DNA of 64,000 bases, taken from contig JAPJBO010000222.1 of assembly GCA_030068145.1 (NCBI GenBank), forward strand, positions 124,001-188,000, written 5' to 3'. Origin of the DNA: Diplonema papillatum. Lineage: Eukaryota > Euglenozoa > Diplonemea > Diplonemida > Diplonemidae. The notes under the pieces were generated by a model that ran no database searches, was not told where the DNA came from, and saw only the letters and a list, made by a program, of their open reading frames with translations. Made by a program: the position numbers and the translations under genes. Positions 33,185 through 42,928 of this stretch are shown one piece after another. The number at the start of each line of letters is the position of its first letter. Within the stretch, counting starts at the first letter, position 1.

Positions 33185-33303
33185 GAGTGAAGAAATTTTG
33201 TGACCCATGCAAAAAAAGTAGTTTTGCGTGTAAGAAAAGTAGCTATGCGTGTAAGAAAAGTAGCTCTCAAGGATGCAGAAAAGTCAGGTGACAGGCAGTA
33301 AAA

Positions 33304-33409
33304 CAACCTTTCTCTCGGCGTAATAGCTATGCTTGTCATAGTACTTGCCATAATATGACAAATACATGTACTTGTCACATGTACGTGTCACACGTATGAC
33401 AAGTACGTG
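33304..33409. repeat. Cluster of TGACAAGTAC / GTACTTGTCA inverted motifs
   Basis: Within 70 bases there are about six copies of TGACAAGTAC or its inverse, for example GACAAATACATGTACTTGTC. A single ATGACAAGTAC also lies at 30394-30404, immediately outside the left end of the fold-back unit, so this may be the target sequence or a further part of the ends. Confidence 0.5.
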
Positions 33410-33537
33410 GGGCACATACAGCCTCCTTTCTAGCTTAAACGTTGGGCACATACAGCCTCCTTTCTAGTTTAATCGTTGGGCACTTACAGCCTCCTTTCTA
33501 GTTCATAAGTTGGGCACATACAGCCTCCTTTCTAGTT
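33410..33537 (+). repeat. CAGCCTCCTTTCTAG minisatellite, array 2
   Basis: Four units of CACATACAGCCTCCTTTCTA-GTTTAATCGTTGGG. The array stops at TTAA followed by CCACATACGG and appears to resume at 35451 after TTAA, as if split by an insertion. Confidence 0.85.
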
Positions 33538-33675
33538 AACCACATACGGACGAACGACGCATATATGCGTCGTTTAATACAAGGTTATTCCTGTGCATGT
33601 ACGAAGCAAATACTTATCGAAAGTGGTCGAAAGATATGGCACAGCTATTTCAAATGCGACCTTCGTCGGGCAGAA

Positions 33676-33676
<1 letters not shown>

Positions 33677-33768
<92 letters not shown>

Positions 33769-33769
33769 T

Positions 33770-33821
<52 letters not shown>

Positions 33822-33826
33822 AGAGA
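33677..33826 (+). repeat. (GA)n microsatellite
   Basis: About 150 bases of GA dinucleotides with a few interruptions (AAGAG, TAGAG). Translated frames are (RE)n or (SL)n and are not genes. Confidence 0.97.
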
Positions 33827-34052
33827 CGAGTTAGAATGCAGGGACCATCTCTCCGAGGAGTATCCGGTCGCCCCACTACTTTGATGTTCCTGGTGACGAG
33901 AACCGGTGCCTGAAGGACCCCCTGTGCGATTTCCTCGGGGATATCTTGCGAATGAGGTTCAAAGAAGTGCGTTATTCCGCTTGGAAATAAGGCGAGAATG
34001 GTCAGGTGGTCCTCTGGTTTAGTGACCAGAGTGACCTGTAGAGGAGTCGAGT

Positions 34053-35114
34053 TTGCTTTTCACATTCATCAGGGATGGGGAGACAGGTGTGCTGGTCGGA
34101 GTCACGGAGGAAGCGCGGGACGCGATAAGGAATGGAATGCATGCAGTGTCCACATGCTCCGCGCGCCTGTCGGCCTCAGCAGCCTATGAAGGTTTCCGTG
34201 AGGAAGGGTCTGGTGCCTTGGCCGACGTGAGTGATGAAGCGGGAGGCCTTCGGCGGCGTCATGAAGCTTTGCAGCCACCCCACCACAGGAAAGTGATACA
34301 TCTCGCATGTACGCACACACAGCGCTCTCAATTCCCAAGGGTTGCCCGCGGCGAACCAGGACTACCTGAAGCTCGCCAACCACTCAAGAGAGGAGCCGGA
34401 GAGGAAGACTGTTGGCCGATCGGGACCGAGATGATCGGAAAACTGGCTTGGCGGGCGGTGACGAGGGAGGACCACGAAGTCGTCGCTGCCAGCGTGGCCA
34501 TGTTCTTCTTCCGCATGTGGGTTAACGAGTTCGTCGACGCGGACATGACGGTGGACGACGTCCAGAAGGTTGTGTCAGCCCGCGTGTGCAGGGGGAAGAA
34601 CGGCCAGCAGGCGATCGGTCGAACAATTGCCATGAAGGCGATCGAGGAGCCTAAGCGTTCTAGGAGACACGCCGTCTGTCCGTACGTGGCGGCAAGCACC
34701 TGGGTCAACTCCGGGGCCAGGACCAACCTAGATCGGTTCCGGAAGGGACTCTACTGGGACGGGCGGGCTTTGGGAACTCCCAGGATGGCTGTACTCTCCG
34801 CACTCACTCGCAGGAAAGGCGGCGCGAAAGAGCTACGCAACGAGGCCTTTGACGAAACTCAAAAGAGAACCGCTAAGAGCTTCGTTTTGATTATTCCTTC
34901 TCGGGGTAAGAGACCAACAAAAAGAGTCGAGAGAATCGATCCCTTGTTATTCCATGTTTTATCATTCACGGCGAACGCCTGCTTTGGGCACGCTGGTTTG
35001 TTCACAGTAACATCGGTGGTCGACCCGTATGCGTATGGTGTACGCGTAATCTTTGCGGGGACCCAGCGGGACCTGGTCCGGAAAGTCGGAGGATGGAGTG
35101 TCGACAAGAGCTGA
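34053..35114 (+). CDS. Unknown protein of the insertion, 353 codons or shorter
   Basis: The first 110 residues look like GC-rich non-conserved sequence, and an internal start at residue 127 (MIGKLAWRAVTREDHEVVAA) may be the real one. From there the text is protein-like: MFFFRMWVNEFVDADMTVDD, a basic region GKNGQQAIGRTIAMKAIEEP, RFRKGLYWDG, then SFVLIIPSRGKRPTKRVERI and the end LVRKVGGWSVDKS. The last block faintly recalls the final helix of tyrosine recombinases (LGHSS... type), but I do not see a full R-H-R-Y set, so no enzyme is claimed. It is the only long frame in the insertion, so a role in mobility is the natural guess. Confidence 0.4.
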   Translation: MLFTFIRDGETGVLVGVTEEARDAIRNGMHAVSTCSARLSASAAYEGFREEGSGALADVSDEAGGLRRRHEALQPPHHRKVIHLACTHTQRSQFPRVARGEPGLPEARQPLKRGAGEEDCWPIGTEMIGKLAWRAVTREDHEVVAASVAMFFFRMWVNEFVDADMTVDDVQKVVSARVCRGKNGQQAIGRTIAMKAIEEPKRSRRHAVCPYVAASTWVNSGARTNLDRFRKGLYWDGRALGTPRMAVLSALTRRKGGAKELRNEAFDETQKRTAKSFVLIIPSRGKRPTKRVERIDPLLFHVLSFTANACFGHAGLFTVTSVVDPYAYGVRVIFAGTQRDLVRKVGGWSVDKS

Positions 35115-35454
35115 AGCAAGGGACGAAGTGATGCTGAACCCCTGTATTCAGCCGATCCGGCCGCCTCTGAAGTCTTTGCCGACCTCCAGAACATCGTTCT
35201 CTTCCGCACGGTATGCAAGGCCGCGCACCGCGTCATCCGCATCTATTGCCCTACTCGGCGGCCGGGAACGCAACGCGCCCCGCTCAGGCGGGGCTCCGTC
35301 TGATAAGAGACAAGGCCGGCGAGCCGGACAGGCCTGCTGGCTTTCCAGGCCAGCGGCTTACCCGGGCCGTCGACTTCCCATCGCAGCTAACGTCGAGTAA
35401 TGGTGGGGATATCACGGTAACCGCCCTCTTTCAGCCAGAGGGAGTCGAGAGAAA

Positions 35455-36100
35455 ATTAATCGTTGGGCACGTACAGCTTCCTTATTGGTGTAGACGTTGG
35501 GCGCATACAGCCTCCTTTCTAGTTTAATCGTTGGGCACATACAGCCTCCTTTCTAGTTTAATCGTTGGGCACATACAGCCTCCTTATTAGTGTAGACGTT
35601 GGGCGCATACAGCCTCCTTTCTAGTTTAATCGTTGAGTGCATATATACGTAGTTTAATCGTTGGGCACATACAGCCTCCTTTCGACTTTGGTCGTTGGGC
35701 ACGTACAGCCTCCTCGCTTGCTTAAACGTTAGGCACAAACAGCCCCCTTTCTAGTTATATCGTTGGCGCATAGGGCCTCCTTTGTAGTTTAATTTTTGGG
35801 CACATACAGCCTCCTTTCTAGCGTAAACGTTGGGCGCATACAGCCTCCTTTCTAGTTCTATCGTTTGGGCACATAAGGCCTCCTTTGTAGTAGAATCGTT
35901 GGGCACATACAGCCTCCTTTCTAGCTTAAACGTTGGGCGCATACAGCCTCCTTTTCTAGTTCAGACGTTGGGCACGTAATGCCTCCTTTCTAGTTCATAC
36001 ACAGCCTCCTTTCTAGCTTAAACGTCGGGCACATATTGCCTCCTTTTCTAGTTCAGACGCTGGGCACATATTGCCTCCAGCAGTCAGCCTCCTTTCTAGA
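35455..36100 (+). repeat. CAGCCTCCTTTCTAG minisatellite, array 3
   Basis: About 18 units of 35-37 bases (TTAATCGTTGGGCACATACA-GCCTCCTTTCTAG), with variants ATTGCCTCC and AAGGCCTCC. Minus-strand frames of repeated CAQRLN-type peptides are products of the repeat. Confidence 0.88.
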
Positions 36101-36429
36101 GATACTTCGGAGTTCGATATAGCTCATAGAGAGTATTTTTGACTTGAGCCCCCTGGCTGTAAACACCCAACGTCGGGGCATTCATTGAAGACATGCTGTG
36201 AATTCGCCACTTGTTCGGTCGGAACTGATTGCCATGATATACGATGTTTCGGACTGTAAAAGTGGCACGGAATCAGACTTGGACGGCTGTCGTGTCTCCC
36301 TTTTTCGAAGTCATTTCGAGACCACGCCGGTTGTGCCAAAATGCTGGTCCCCCGCCGCTCGTGCACATTGCGGTGAGGTGCCAGTTTCGGATGTCAACCT
36401 CGGACGCAATCTGGATAACACGGCTGGTC
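36101..36429. other. Stretch between two minisatellites, no gene seen
   Basis: Single-copy-looking sequence with no frame above about 80 codons that is not shared with the array that follows. Confidence 0.4.
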
Positions 36430-37900
36430 GCCCACGGGCCGGACAGCGGTCATCCATGGGCCAGACGGTGGTCGAGGTTGCCCATGGGCCAGACAATGGT
36501 CGACCACTCGTGGTCGCCCAACGGCCCGACAGCGGTTGACCCGTGGTCGACCGTTCGTTCTGCAGTGGTCGCCCACGGGCCAGACAATGGTCGACCACTC
36601 GTGGTCGCCCAACGGCCAGACAGCGGTTGACCAGTGGTCGACCGTTCGTTCTACAGCGGTTGCCCATGGGCCAGAGAGTCTCGACCATTCGTTCTACAGT
36701 CGTCGCCCACGGGCCAGACAATGGACAACCACTCGTGGTCGCCCAACGGCCAGACAGCGGTTGACCAGTGGTCGACCGTTCGTTCTACAGTGGTTGCCCA
36801 TGGGCCAGAGAGTCTCGACCATTCGTTCTACAGTCGTCGCCCACGGCCAGACAATGGTCAACCACTCGTGGTCGCCCAACGGCCAGACAGCGGTTGACCA
36901 GTGGTCGACCATTCGTTCTACAGTGGTCGCCCACGGGCCAGACAATGGTCGACCACTCGTGGTCGCCCAACGGCCAGACAGCGGTTGACCAGTGGTCGAC
37001 CGTTCGTTCTACAGTGGTTGCCCATGGGCCAGAGAGTCTCGACCATTCGTTCTACAGTCGTCGCCCACGGCCAGACAATGGTCAACCACTCGTGGTCGCC
37101 CAACGGCCAGACAGTGGTTGACCAGTGGTCGACCATTCGTTCTACAGTCGTCGCCCACGGCCAGACAATGGTCAACCACTCGTGGTCGCCCAACGGCCAG
37201 ACAGCGGTTGACCAGTGGTCGACCGTTCGTTCTACAGTGGTTGCCCATGGGCCAGAGAGTCTCGACCATTCGTTCTACAGTCGTCGCCCACGGCCAGACA
37301 ATGGTCAACCACTCGTGGTCGCCCAACGGCCAGACAGTGGTTGACCAGTGGTCGACCATTCGTTCTACAGTCGTCGCCCACGGCCAGACAATGGTCAACC
37401 ACTCGTGGTCGCCCAACGGCCAGACAGCGGTTGACCAGTGGTCGACCGTTCGTTCTACAGTGGTTGCCCATGGGCCAGAGAGTCTCGACCATTCGTTCTA
37501 CAGTCGTCGCCCACGGGCCAGACAATGGTCAACCACTCGTGGTCGCCCAACGGCCAGACAGTGGTTGACCAGTGGTCGACCATTCGTTCTACAGTGGTCG
37601 CCCATGGGCCAGACGGTGCTCGACCACTCGATTTACAGCAGTCGCCCAGGGGCCAGACTGGCCCATGTGGTCGTCTCCCATGGCGACCACTGTAGACGAG
37701 TGGTAGACCAGTGGTCGGCTAGTGGTCGACCACTGGTCGACCATTCGTTCTACAGTGGTTGCCCACAGGCCAGACAGCGCTCGACCACTCGTTTTACAGT
37801 GGTCGCCCATGGGCCTTGCGCCCACGTGGTCGACCACTGTCTCTCCCATGGCGACCACTGCAAAACGAGTGGTAGACCAGTGGTCGACCACCAGCCCGCT
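36430..37900 (+). repeat. Higher-order minisatellite, 223-bp period of GGTCGACC-type units
   Basis: Basic units of about 56 bp (GGTCGCCCAACGGCCAGACA, GCGGTTGACCAGTGGTCGAC, CGTTCGTTCTACAG) are combined into a 223-bp unit; related frames start at 36992, 37215 and 37438, exactly 223 apart. The motif GACCAGTGGTCGACCA is itself near-palindromic. Several plus and minus frames stay open across the array (up to 343 codons) because the unit lacks stops, but since 223 is not a multiple of three the peptide changes frame at each unit, which argues against a coding role. Confidence 0.9.
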
Positions 37901-37984
37901 GAAGAAGAACACGAAGGAAACCCCATACCAGTTCCTCCACGGGCGATTGAACGACCGTTGGCACACGCACGCTTTGTACCCATT

Positions 37985-38890
37985 CCTGCAATTCGTGTCC
38001 TTTCAAAACGCTGCATGTTCTGAACGGTGGTTCCACGTGAGTGAGGTATCGGTGTGCACCTTCAATCTTGATCGCCGGTTAACTGCATAGCTCTCGGGAC
38101 TCGTCGTTGCGTACTCATCAACTTGAGGATGTCCTTCGAACGCTGCGTGTTCTCAAGGGTGGAGGGTGGTGGTTACACGTGGATGAGGTATCGCTGTGCA
38201 CTTTCGATCTTGACCGCCTGTTATCTGCATAGCTCTCAGGTCGTTGCGTACTTCTCGTCAATATGAGTATACCCTTCGAACGCTGCGTGTTCTTAAGGAT
38301 GGTGGTTACACGTGGATGAGGTATCGCTGTGCACTTTCGATCTTGACCGCCTGTTATCTGCATAGCTCTCAGGTCGTTGCGTACTTCTCGTCAATATGAG
38401 TATACCCTTCGAACGCTGCGTGTTCTTAAGGATGGTGGTTACACGTGGATGAGGTATCGGTGGGCGTCTTCAATCTCGACCGCCAGTTAACTGCATAGCT
38501 CAGTTAACTGCGTAGCTCAGTTAACTGCATAGCTCTCAGGTCGTTGCAGTACTTCTCATCAACATGAGGATATTCTTCGAACGTTGCGTGTTCTCAAGGG
38601 TGGAGGGTGGTGATTACACGTGGATGGTAGCTCAGTTAACTGCATAGCTCAGTTTTCTGCATAGCTCTCAGGTCGTTGCGTACTTCTTATCAATGTGAGG
38701 ATGATGTCCTTCAAACGCTGCGTATTCTTAAGGATGATGGTTACACGTGGATGAGGTATCGGTGTGCGCCTTCAATCTCGACCGCCAGTTAGCTGCATAG
38801 CTCAGTTTTCTGCATAGCTCTCAGGTCGTTGCGTACTCTTCTCAACACTGTGAAGATGTCCTTCAAATGTTTACGTGTTCTGAAGGGCGG
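37985..38890 (+). repeat. Minisatellite of about 130-bp units
   Basis: About six units share CGAACGCTGCGTGTTCTTAA, GGATGGTGGTTACACGTGGA, TGAGGTATCGCTGTGCAC, GACCGCCAGTTAACTGCATA and GCTCTCAGGTCGTTGCGTAC. Units range from about 124 to 175 bp owing to extra GCATAGCTCAGTTAACT pieces. Confidence 0.88.
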
Positions 38891-39815
38891 CTGGCATCCC
38901 CCTTATTTATCGTTGCTTCCGACGCATCCACGTTCATGCACTGGAGCTCGCTGCGCCCTTTTCACACTCTAGGCACGATCGTGCGTCGGAAGACGGCTGG
39001 GCCTGCGAGCCAAGGAAAGGGGTAAGCTGAAAAACCAGAGGAAAATGCAAAAAGGAAAAAAAAAGAAGGAGGAAGCAAAAAGGGGGAATGCGGGAGTAAA
39101 AGAAGAGAAAAGAAAGAGAAAAAAGGCCGCTCCTGGTCCAGGAACGTGACGGTCAAACCACAGCTTGCAAAGCTTGAGTCGGAGGCACGCACAGTGCCAC
39201 AACCCCGTCCGCTCTGCCCTGCGGTTGACCGTCTCGACGAGCTTGTGTTTCAGCGCGAGCGCCAAGCCCCAAGGTGCGCCAAGCCTTGATGCTTTAGTTT
39301 GGGAAATCGGTAGCCACTTGACCCGTAGGCCCGTGGCTCTGCAGTACCGCCGAACACGTGAAGCTTGGCTCCCGTGTAGCAGGCTTTCCCTGGTACCTAA
39401 GCGGTAGTAAAAGAAAAAAAGGAAGAAAAAAAAAGCGGCAAAACAAATGTGCGAGGACAACGTGAAAGCCGGTGCAATGAGCCACCGGACAACGAATCGT
39501 TGGCTGCGTGCGGTGTTCATTGAGATGCCGATGCAGCAAGGTGCCTGAAAGGTTGCGAAGTCTGTCCAAAGCATGCACTTTTCTCACGATCGAAAAGGTT
39601 GGTGATCCAGGGTTGGACGTCCAGGTTCCCGGCATCTTTTCACATAAGCTGGCGAGAAGGCATGTCCCCTCATTGGCCGCAAAGCCAGGGCAATCGTTCC
39701 GAAACGTGGTCGTTACCCTGATCTCTCTCGGGAAAGGGGGTCAGATACGCGAAAGGGGACAAGTAACTGTTCACTACTTGTCTTTCGGCGCGACTTGGTC
39801 CGCAAGTCATCGGAG
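38891..39815. other. Purine-rich and single-copy sequence without a defensible gene
   Basis: 39020-39130 and 39408-39440 are A/G-rich. The 201-codon minus-strand frame across them (38969-39574) is Phe/Leu/Ser-rich in exactly those tracts, as expected from low complexity. I see no gene. Confidence 0.45.
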
Positions 39816-39819
39816 AAAG

Positions 39820-40020
39820 GCGGCGGGGGGAGGGCACGAGAACGTGCTTCGGAATGGCGTAGATCAACACCGCATCCCATCTGCACTGTATTTCGGTCCT
39901 TCAAGCCGCGGACACATCAGGCGGAGCACCATCAGAGTGCGTGCCTGGTGGAGGACAGCCATGGGAGCGGCCAGGACAGTGGCCAGGACCACCCATGCTA
40001 TGCGAGCCCCAACGACTGCG
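39820..40020 (+). repeat. Dispersed repeat, copy 1 (relatives at 43190 and 63340)
   Basis: Blocks AGAACGTGCTTCGGAATGGC, TCAACACCGCAT, TTTCGGTCCTTCAAGCCGCG, GGCGGAGCACCATCAG and GCCAGGACCACCCATGCTAT recur in the same order at 63340-63540 and in part at 43190-43280. The family is dispersed, is about 200 bp long and has no long frame. Confidence 0.65.
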
Positions 40021-40465
40021 ACGCGCGTGCGAATTGTCGGACGCTAGCGTCTGTCAAGAGCATCGTGACCCAGCCGTGTTTTAAAGGTGAGATGGGAGAC
40101 ATCGGCTCACTCTGCCAAAGGACCATACCACCCATGCTATGAGAGCACAGGAAGATACGGGGGGGAGGTGGGTTATGCTTAGGCAGAGAGCACTGCCCGA
40201 ACATGCACAGGGCGCCAGCATCAAAGTCTTAACTACATACGGACGGAGGGTGGGTGCTATTTTTGGGGAAATGGACCTTTCAAGGCAAACCTTGGGTCAT
40301 ACTCAAGAAGGGGGTTTCGTAGGTCAAAAATGGGAATCGAAGGGCGCATTTGAAAGATTTCGCGGCAGATCATTCAAATGCGCACCCCGACGCTGAATGA
40401 ATACACATGGAAGTGACCCAGGACGGGCACCCGTGGCGTCTTGCAGATACCCGCGAATCAATGAA

Positions 40466-40505
40466 TTAACTACGCCATATGGCGTAGTTCGTCCGTATGT
40501 GGTTA
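40466..40505 (-). repeat. Inverted partner of the 33538 end
   Basis: Read on the minus strand it is TAACCACATACGGACGAAC followed by ACTACGCCATATGGCGTAGT, matching the 33536-33573 end (TTAACCACATACGGACGAAC then ACGACGCATATATGCGTCGT). Both ends therefore combine the same 19-base head with a different perfect 20-base palindrome. This could close a 7-kb element (33538-40503) or be a solo end. Confidence 0.65.
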
Positions 40506-41034
40506 GAGTGAGCAAGAAAGAGAGGAACGTTTCCGGAGTCGGAGCTCTGCACCGACAGACAGTGCAACGGGATTGATCAGCATTGACGGACAACGGGGCG
40601 TTGGGACACACCCTTGGGGGGTCCAGAGGAGAAGCGTGTTGTTCAGGCCGGGGAGTTTGTGCAATCCGAACCTTTTTTTTTGCCAGGAAGAACTCGCCCA
40701 TACTCGCTTGCTGTTGCTCAAAAGCACCCCAAAATAACGGTACAGAAATGGTCCTGGACAAAGGGGTACCCTATGACCTGCCCGAGAAAAGCGGGATCGG
40801 TCGCCAGAGCTACATCCGAGAACTTCGAACGTTCCAAACCTCTAGACTCGGATAAACGATTCTTGTTCTTCTCGTGGGCACCCTCTCCGGAGCGGATTCA
40901 AGACGTTCAACGATGCATGCCCGTTGTTCCGGAAATGCTCCCTTCAGTACAAAAATGAGAAGAAAACGAAGAGAGAGAGAGAGATGGACGGCAAAAAAGG
41001 ACCAAAGAGAAAAGGTCAAAGTGAAAGAAAGACA
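40506..41034. other. Stretch without a recognisable gene
   Basis: A plus-strand frame of 114 codons (40614-40958) covers the middle but shows no domain. The last 80 bases are a GA-rich tract. Confidence 0.35.
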
Positions 41035-41235
41035 CATGGTGCATTAGTCGTTTGAAAAACAGCGCAATGACTAGTCATGTTACTACTGAATGTGCTTACT
41101 ACTGATTAGTCATAATACTACACAGCGGTGCAGTAGTCATTCTTACTACATGACAGTAGCCATATGACTAGTAAGATTTATGACTAGTAAGATCAGTAGT
41201 AAGTGACTAGTAAATGGCATGACTAGTGCACCGTG
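41035..41235. mobile_element. 201-bp MITE-like relative of the ACTAGT unit
   Basis: Begins CATGGTGCATTAGTCG and ends GACTAGTGCACCGTG, the same ends as the 2.5-kb unit at 10.24-12.76 kb. It is flanked by CA on both sides. The body consists of TTACTACTG and GACTAGTAAGAT motifs and folds on itself, with no coding capacity. Confidence 0.65.
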
Positions 41236-41525
41236 CATGCACCGGAAAAGAAATAAATAAAGAGATGTAATTCGTTTTCAGGCTTTTCTTCGTAAGGAAT
41301 AGACACTGGCGTTCGAACTGAATCAAAAGGAATCCTCCCCCCATGCCCCCGCCCACGAAAGAAGACGGGCGGGAAAAAAGAAGGGGTCGAAAGACAAAAA
41401 AAGCACGAAAAGGAGGAGGCGTTTTAGGTGTATGCAATTCAGAAATTCCGACACCGATCGAAATTGGTCAACAGATGTGGATAGTTCCCTGACGTCTCGC
41501 CAGGTGTGAGTTCCGGCTCGAAATA

Positions 41526-41731
41526 TACTCGAGGGACTGCCTTGTGCTCATTATGAAGGAGGCTAGAGGGGGAGAAAACAATACGACTACAAAGTGGGTC
41601 TTTTTTGTTGAACGCTTACGCCAGATTTTACCTGTGTTTCGTGTGGGCTACAGCACACTTACCTCCTTTGATCTATCGCAACTGGCAGTCTCCTCAAGCA
41701 TTTCCTACAAAGCAGGTGCTTATACAAAAAG
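41526..41731 (+). repeat. SINE-like repeat, copy 1
   Basis: Starts at ATACTCGAGGGACTGCCTTG, includes GGCTAGAGGGGGAGAAAACA, TTGTTGAACGCTTACGCC, CGTGTGGGCTACAGCACA, ACCTCCTTTGATCTATCGCA, TCCTCAAGCATTTCC and ends AAAGCAGGTGCTTATAC-AAAAA. Other copies at 42929, 45065 and 63670 start and stop at similar points, and several end in A-rich DNA, which is typical of retroposed short elements. No A/B-box promoter was confidently found. Confidence 0.7.
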
Positions 41732-41952
41732 AACCCCAGGCTGCCAGAGCATCCGTCGCCTGTCCAATCCGAGGAAAAGAGGAGTGGGCATGGCTCTGAA
41801 TGTCGCGATCGAATGCCCAGAAAGAATCTGGCCCTGAACTCGAAGAGTCGTAGGATTCGCTGGGGGTGTATTGGGGGAAAATTGGTGCCCATCGTTTTTT
41901 TTTTTTTTTTTATAGCGTTTATTGTGTTTTTAGTACTAACAATCTTGCGGGT

Positions 41953-42070
41953 TGCCCAAAAAAGACGTAGGCACAGCGTGTTTTGGTGGTTGGTCAGAAT
42001 TCCTTACCTGAATATACACAGGGTAAATACAAGCGGGAAACCGATCACCCGGCACGCACAAAAAATTTTG
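41953..42070 (-). repeat. Solo DIRS-type repeat, inverted relative of 62250 and 63859
   Basis: On the minus strand it reads TTTGTGCGTGCCGGGTGATC-GG ... TTTACCC ... AAACACGCTG-CCTACGTC-like blocks, matching 63859-63970 along its length and resembling the end repeat of the complete element (TTTGTACGTGCCGG, AAACACGCTGCCAGCG). No element body adjoins. Confidence 0.6.
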
Positions 42071-42928
42071 TTCGGGCACACGCCATCGGGAGGTCACGTT
42101 TGGACCGTTTACTCTTCGGTATGACCAAGCGGTTAACGCAAGACTATCCGGGGGTCGCGACGACGGGAACCAGGAAGAGGAAGAATCGCCTGTGCACTGT
42201 TTTCAAGCGACCCTCAACTGCTGATGGGCACGGGCGAACCCGTGCCCGCTAATGTGTTCGACGACCTGACGAGCCTCATTCCGCATCTGCAATTCTCATT
42301 GACGATCGCGTTAGGCCGCGGTCTCCGTCGTTCCGAGCCAAGACAGCCGCCGATAAGTGCAATTGATGTCACCCTCGATCAACCGCAGTTGAGCCGAGGG
42401 GAACAGTTGTTTGGCCCTATCCGATTGCTCGGGATTTTTTTTCGATTTCCTCCATGACCGTGTTTAAAAGCCGGGAACAGAAAGACCGGGGACACCTGAG
42501 CTCATAGCATCAAAGATTGGCGTTTTAGTTGTGACTGTATGCGCTGCAACAGGGCGGTCATTTTCGAGTGGGCCAACTGCCTGAGAAGTGAATTGAGCAC
42601 CCTGGGGTAAGAGTGCGAGCAAACTGATTTTGGCATCTTATTTCTTGTTCCCTTTCTCGAACTGAAGCGCGCCACCAAAACCTCGTTGCCAAATAAACAA
42701 AGGTCGCAAGACACCAAACGGATCGTCCTTCGACTGGCCGTGTTTAAATCCTCGGTTTCCGATCTGTTTTCCAATTCCGAGTCCTCGAAGTTGCCGAACG
42801 GTTCCCTTTCCAACCTTGCTTCTGAAGCAAGCGGGGAACCAAAAACACTCAGGCGGCGCACGATTGTCGCCCTCCGCCTCAAGGCCCTCAGTCGAAGCCC
42901 CTCGTCGCACGCCGACGGTGCTTTAACA
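42071..42928. other. Stretch with uncertain short frames
   Basis: A plus frame ending at 42457 (from MGTGEPVPANVFDDLTSLIP) and a minus frame 42502-42993 (with ESELENRSETEDLN-like acidic text and LLRQLAHSKMTALLQRIQSQ) look somewhat protein-like, but no family is recognised and neither has a supported start. They may be remains of genes. Confidence 0.3.

Larger units (their letters stand above)
30405..33303. mobile_element. Large composite fold-back unit with hairpins and a central palindrome
   Basis: The left end GTTACTGTCTGTCCGCTGAC-TTTTCT is inverted at the right end (AGAAAAGTCAGGTGACAGGC-AGTAAAAC). Left arm units are ACTTTTCTAACATGTGGGCGG type; right-side arrays are GTAAGAAAAGTAGCTATGCG type (30896-30970, 32233-32275, 33206-33265). 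Inside are two long imperfect hairpins (30983-31086 and 32287-32400) and a palindrome (31119-32235). No transposase is visible, but short related coding fragments are repeated inside. An isolated right end occurs at 10079-10144, which shows that the family is dispersed. Confidence 0.7.
33538..35454 (+). mobile_element. Probable 1.9-kb insertion in the minisatellite, with a 353-codon ORF
   Basis: The minisatellite sequence CTAGTTAA is interrupted by CCACATACGGACGAACGACG, and after 1.9 kb the array resumes as AAAATTAATCGTTGGGCAC, so TTAA flanks both sides. The segment begins with a 20-base palindrome (ACGACGCATATATGCGTCGT) and holds a GA microsatellite and the ORF. I see no inverse of its left end at 35.45 kb; the inverse is instead at about 40.47-40.50 kb. 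It could therefore be a one-sided or degraded piggyBac-like insertion, a Crypton-like insertion, or the left part of a 7-kb element. Confidence 0.45.

Noticed and set aside
33565-33884. Frames of (RE)n and (SL)n peptides
   Set aside because: They are translations of the GA microsatellite.
29310-36100. CRISPR-like regular spacing in the CAGCCTCC arrays
   Set aside because: The whole 36-bp unit is conserved, including the part that would be spacer, so it is a minisatellite.
36992-38023. 343-codon open frame in the GGTCGACC minisatellite
   Set aside because: The unit is 223 bp, not a multiple of three, and lacks stops in several frames; the peptide changes frame with each unit and similar frames exist on the other strand.
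38969-39574. 201-codon minus-strand frame with hydrophobic, membrane-like runs
   Set aside because: The Phe/Leu/Ser runs fall exactly on purine-rich low-complexity DNA of the other strand; there is no domain and no start support.
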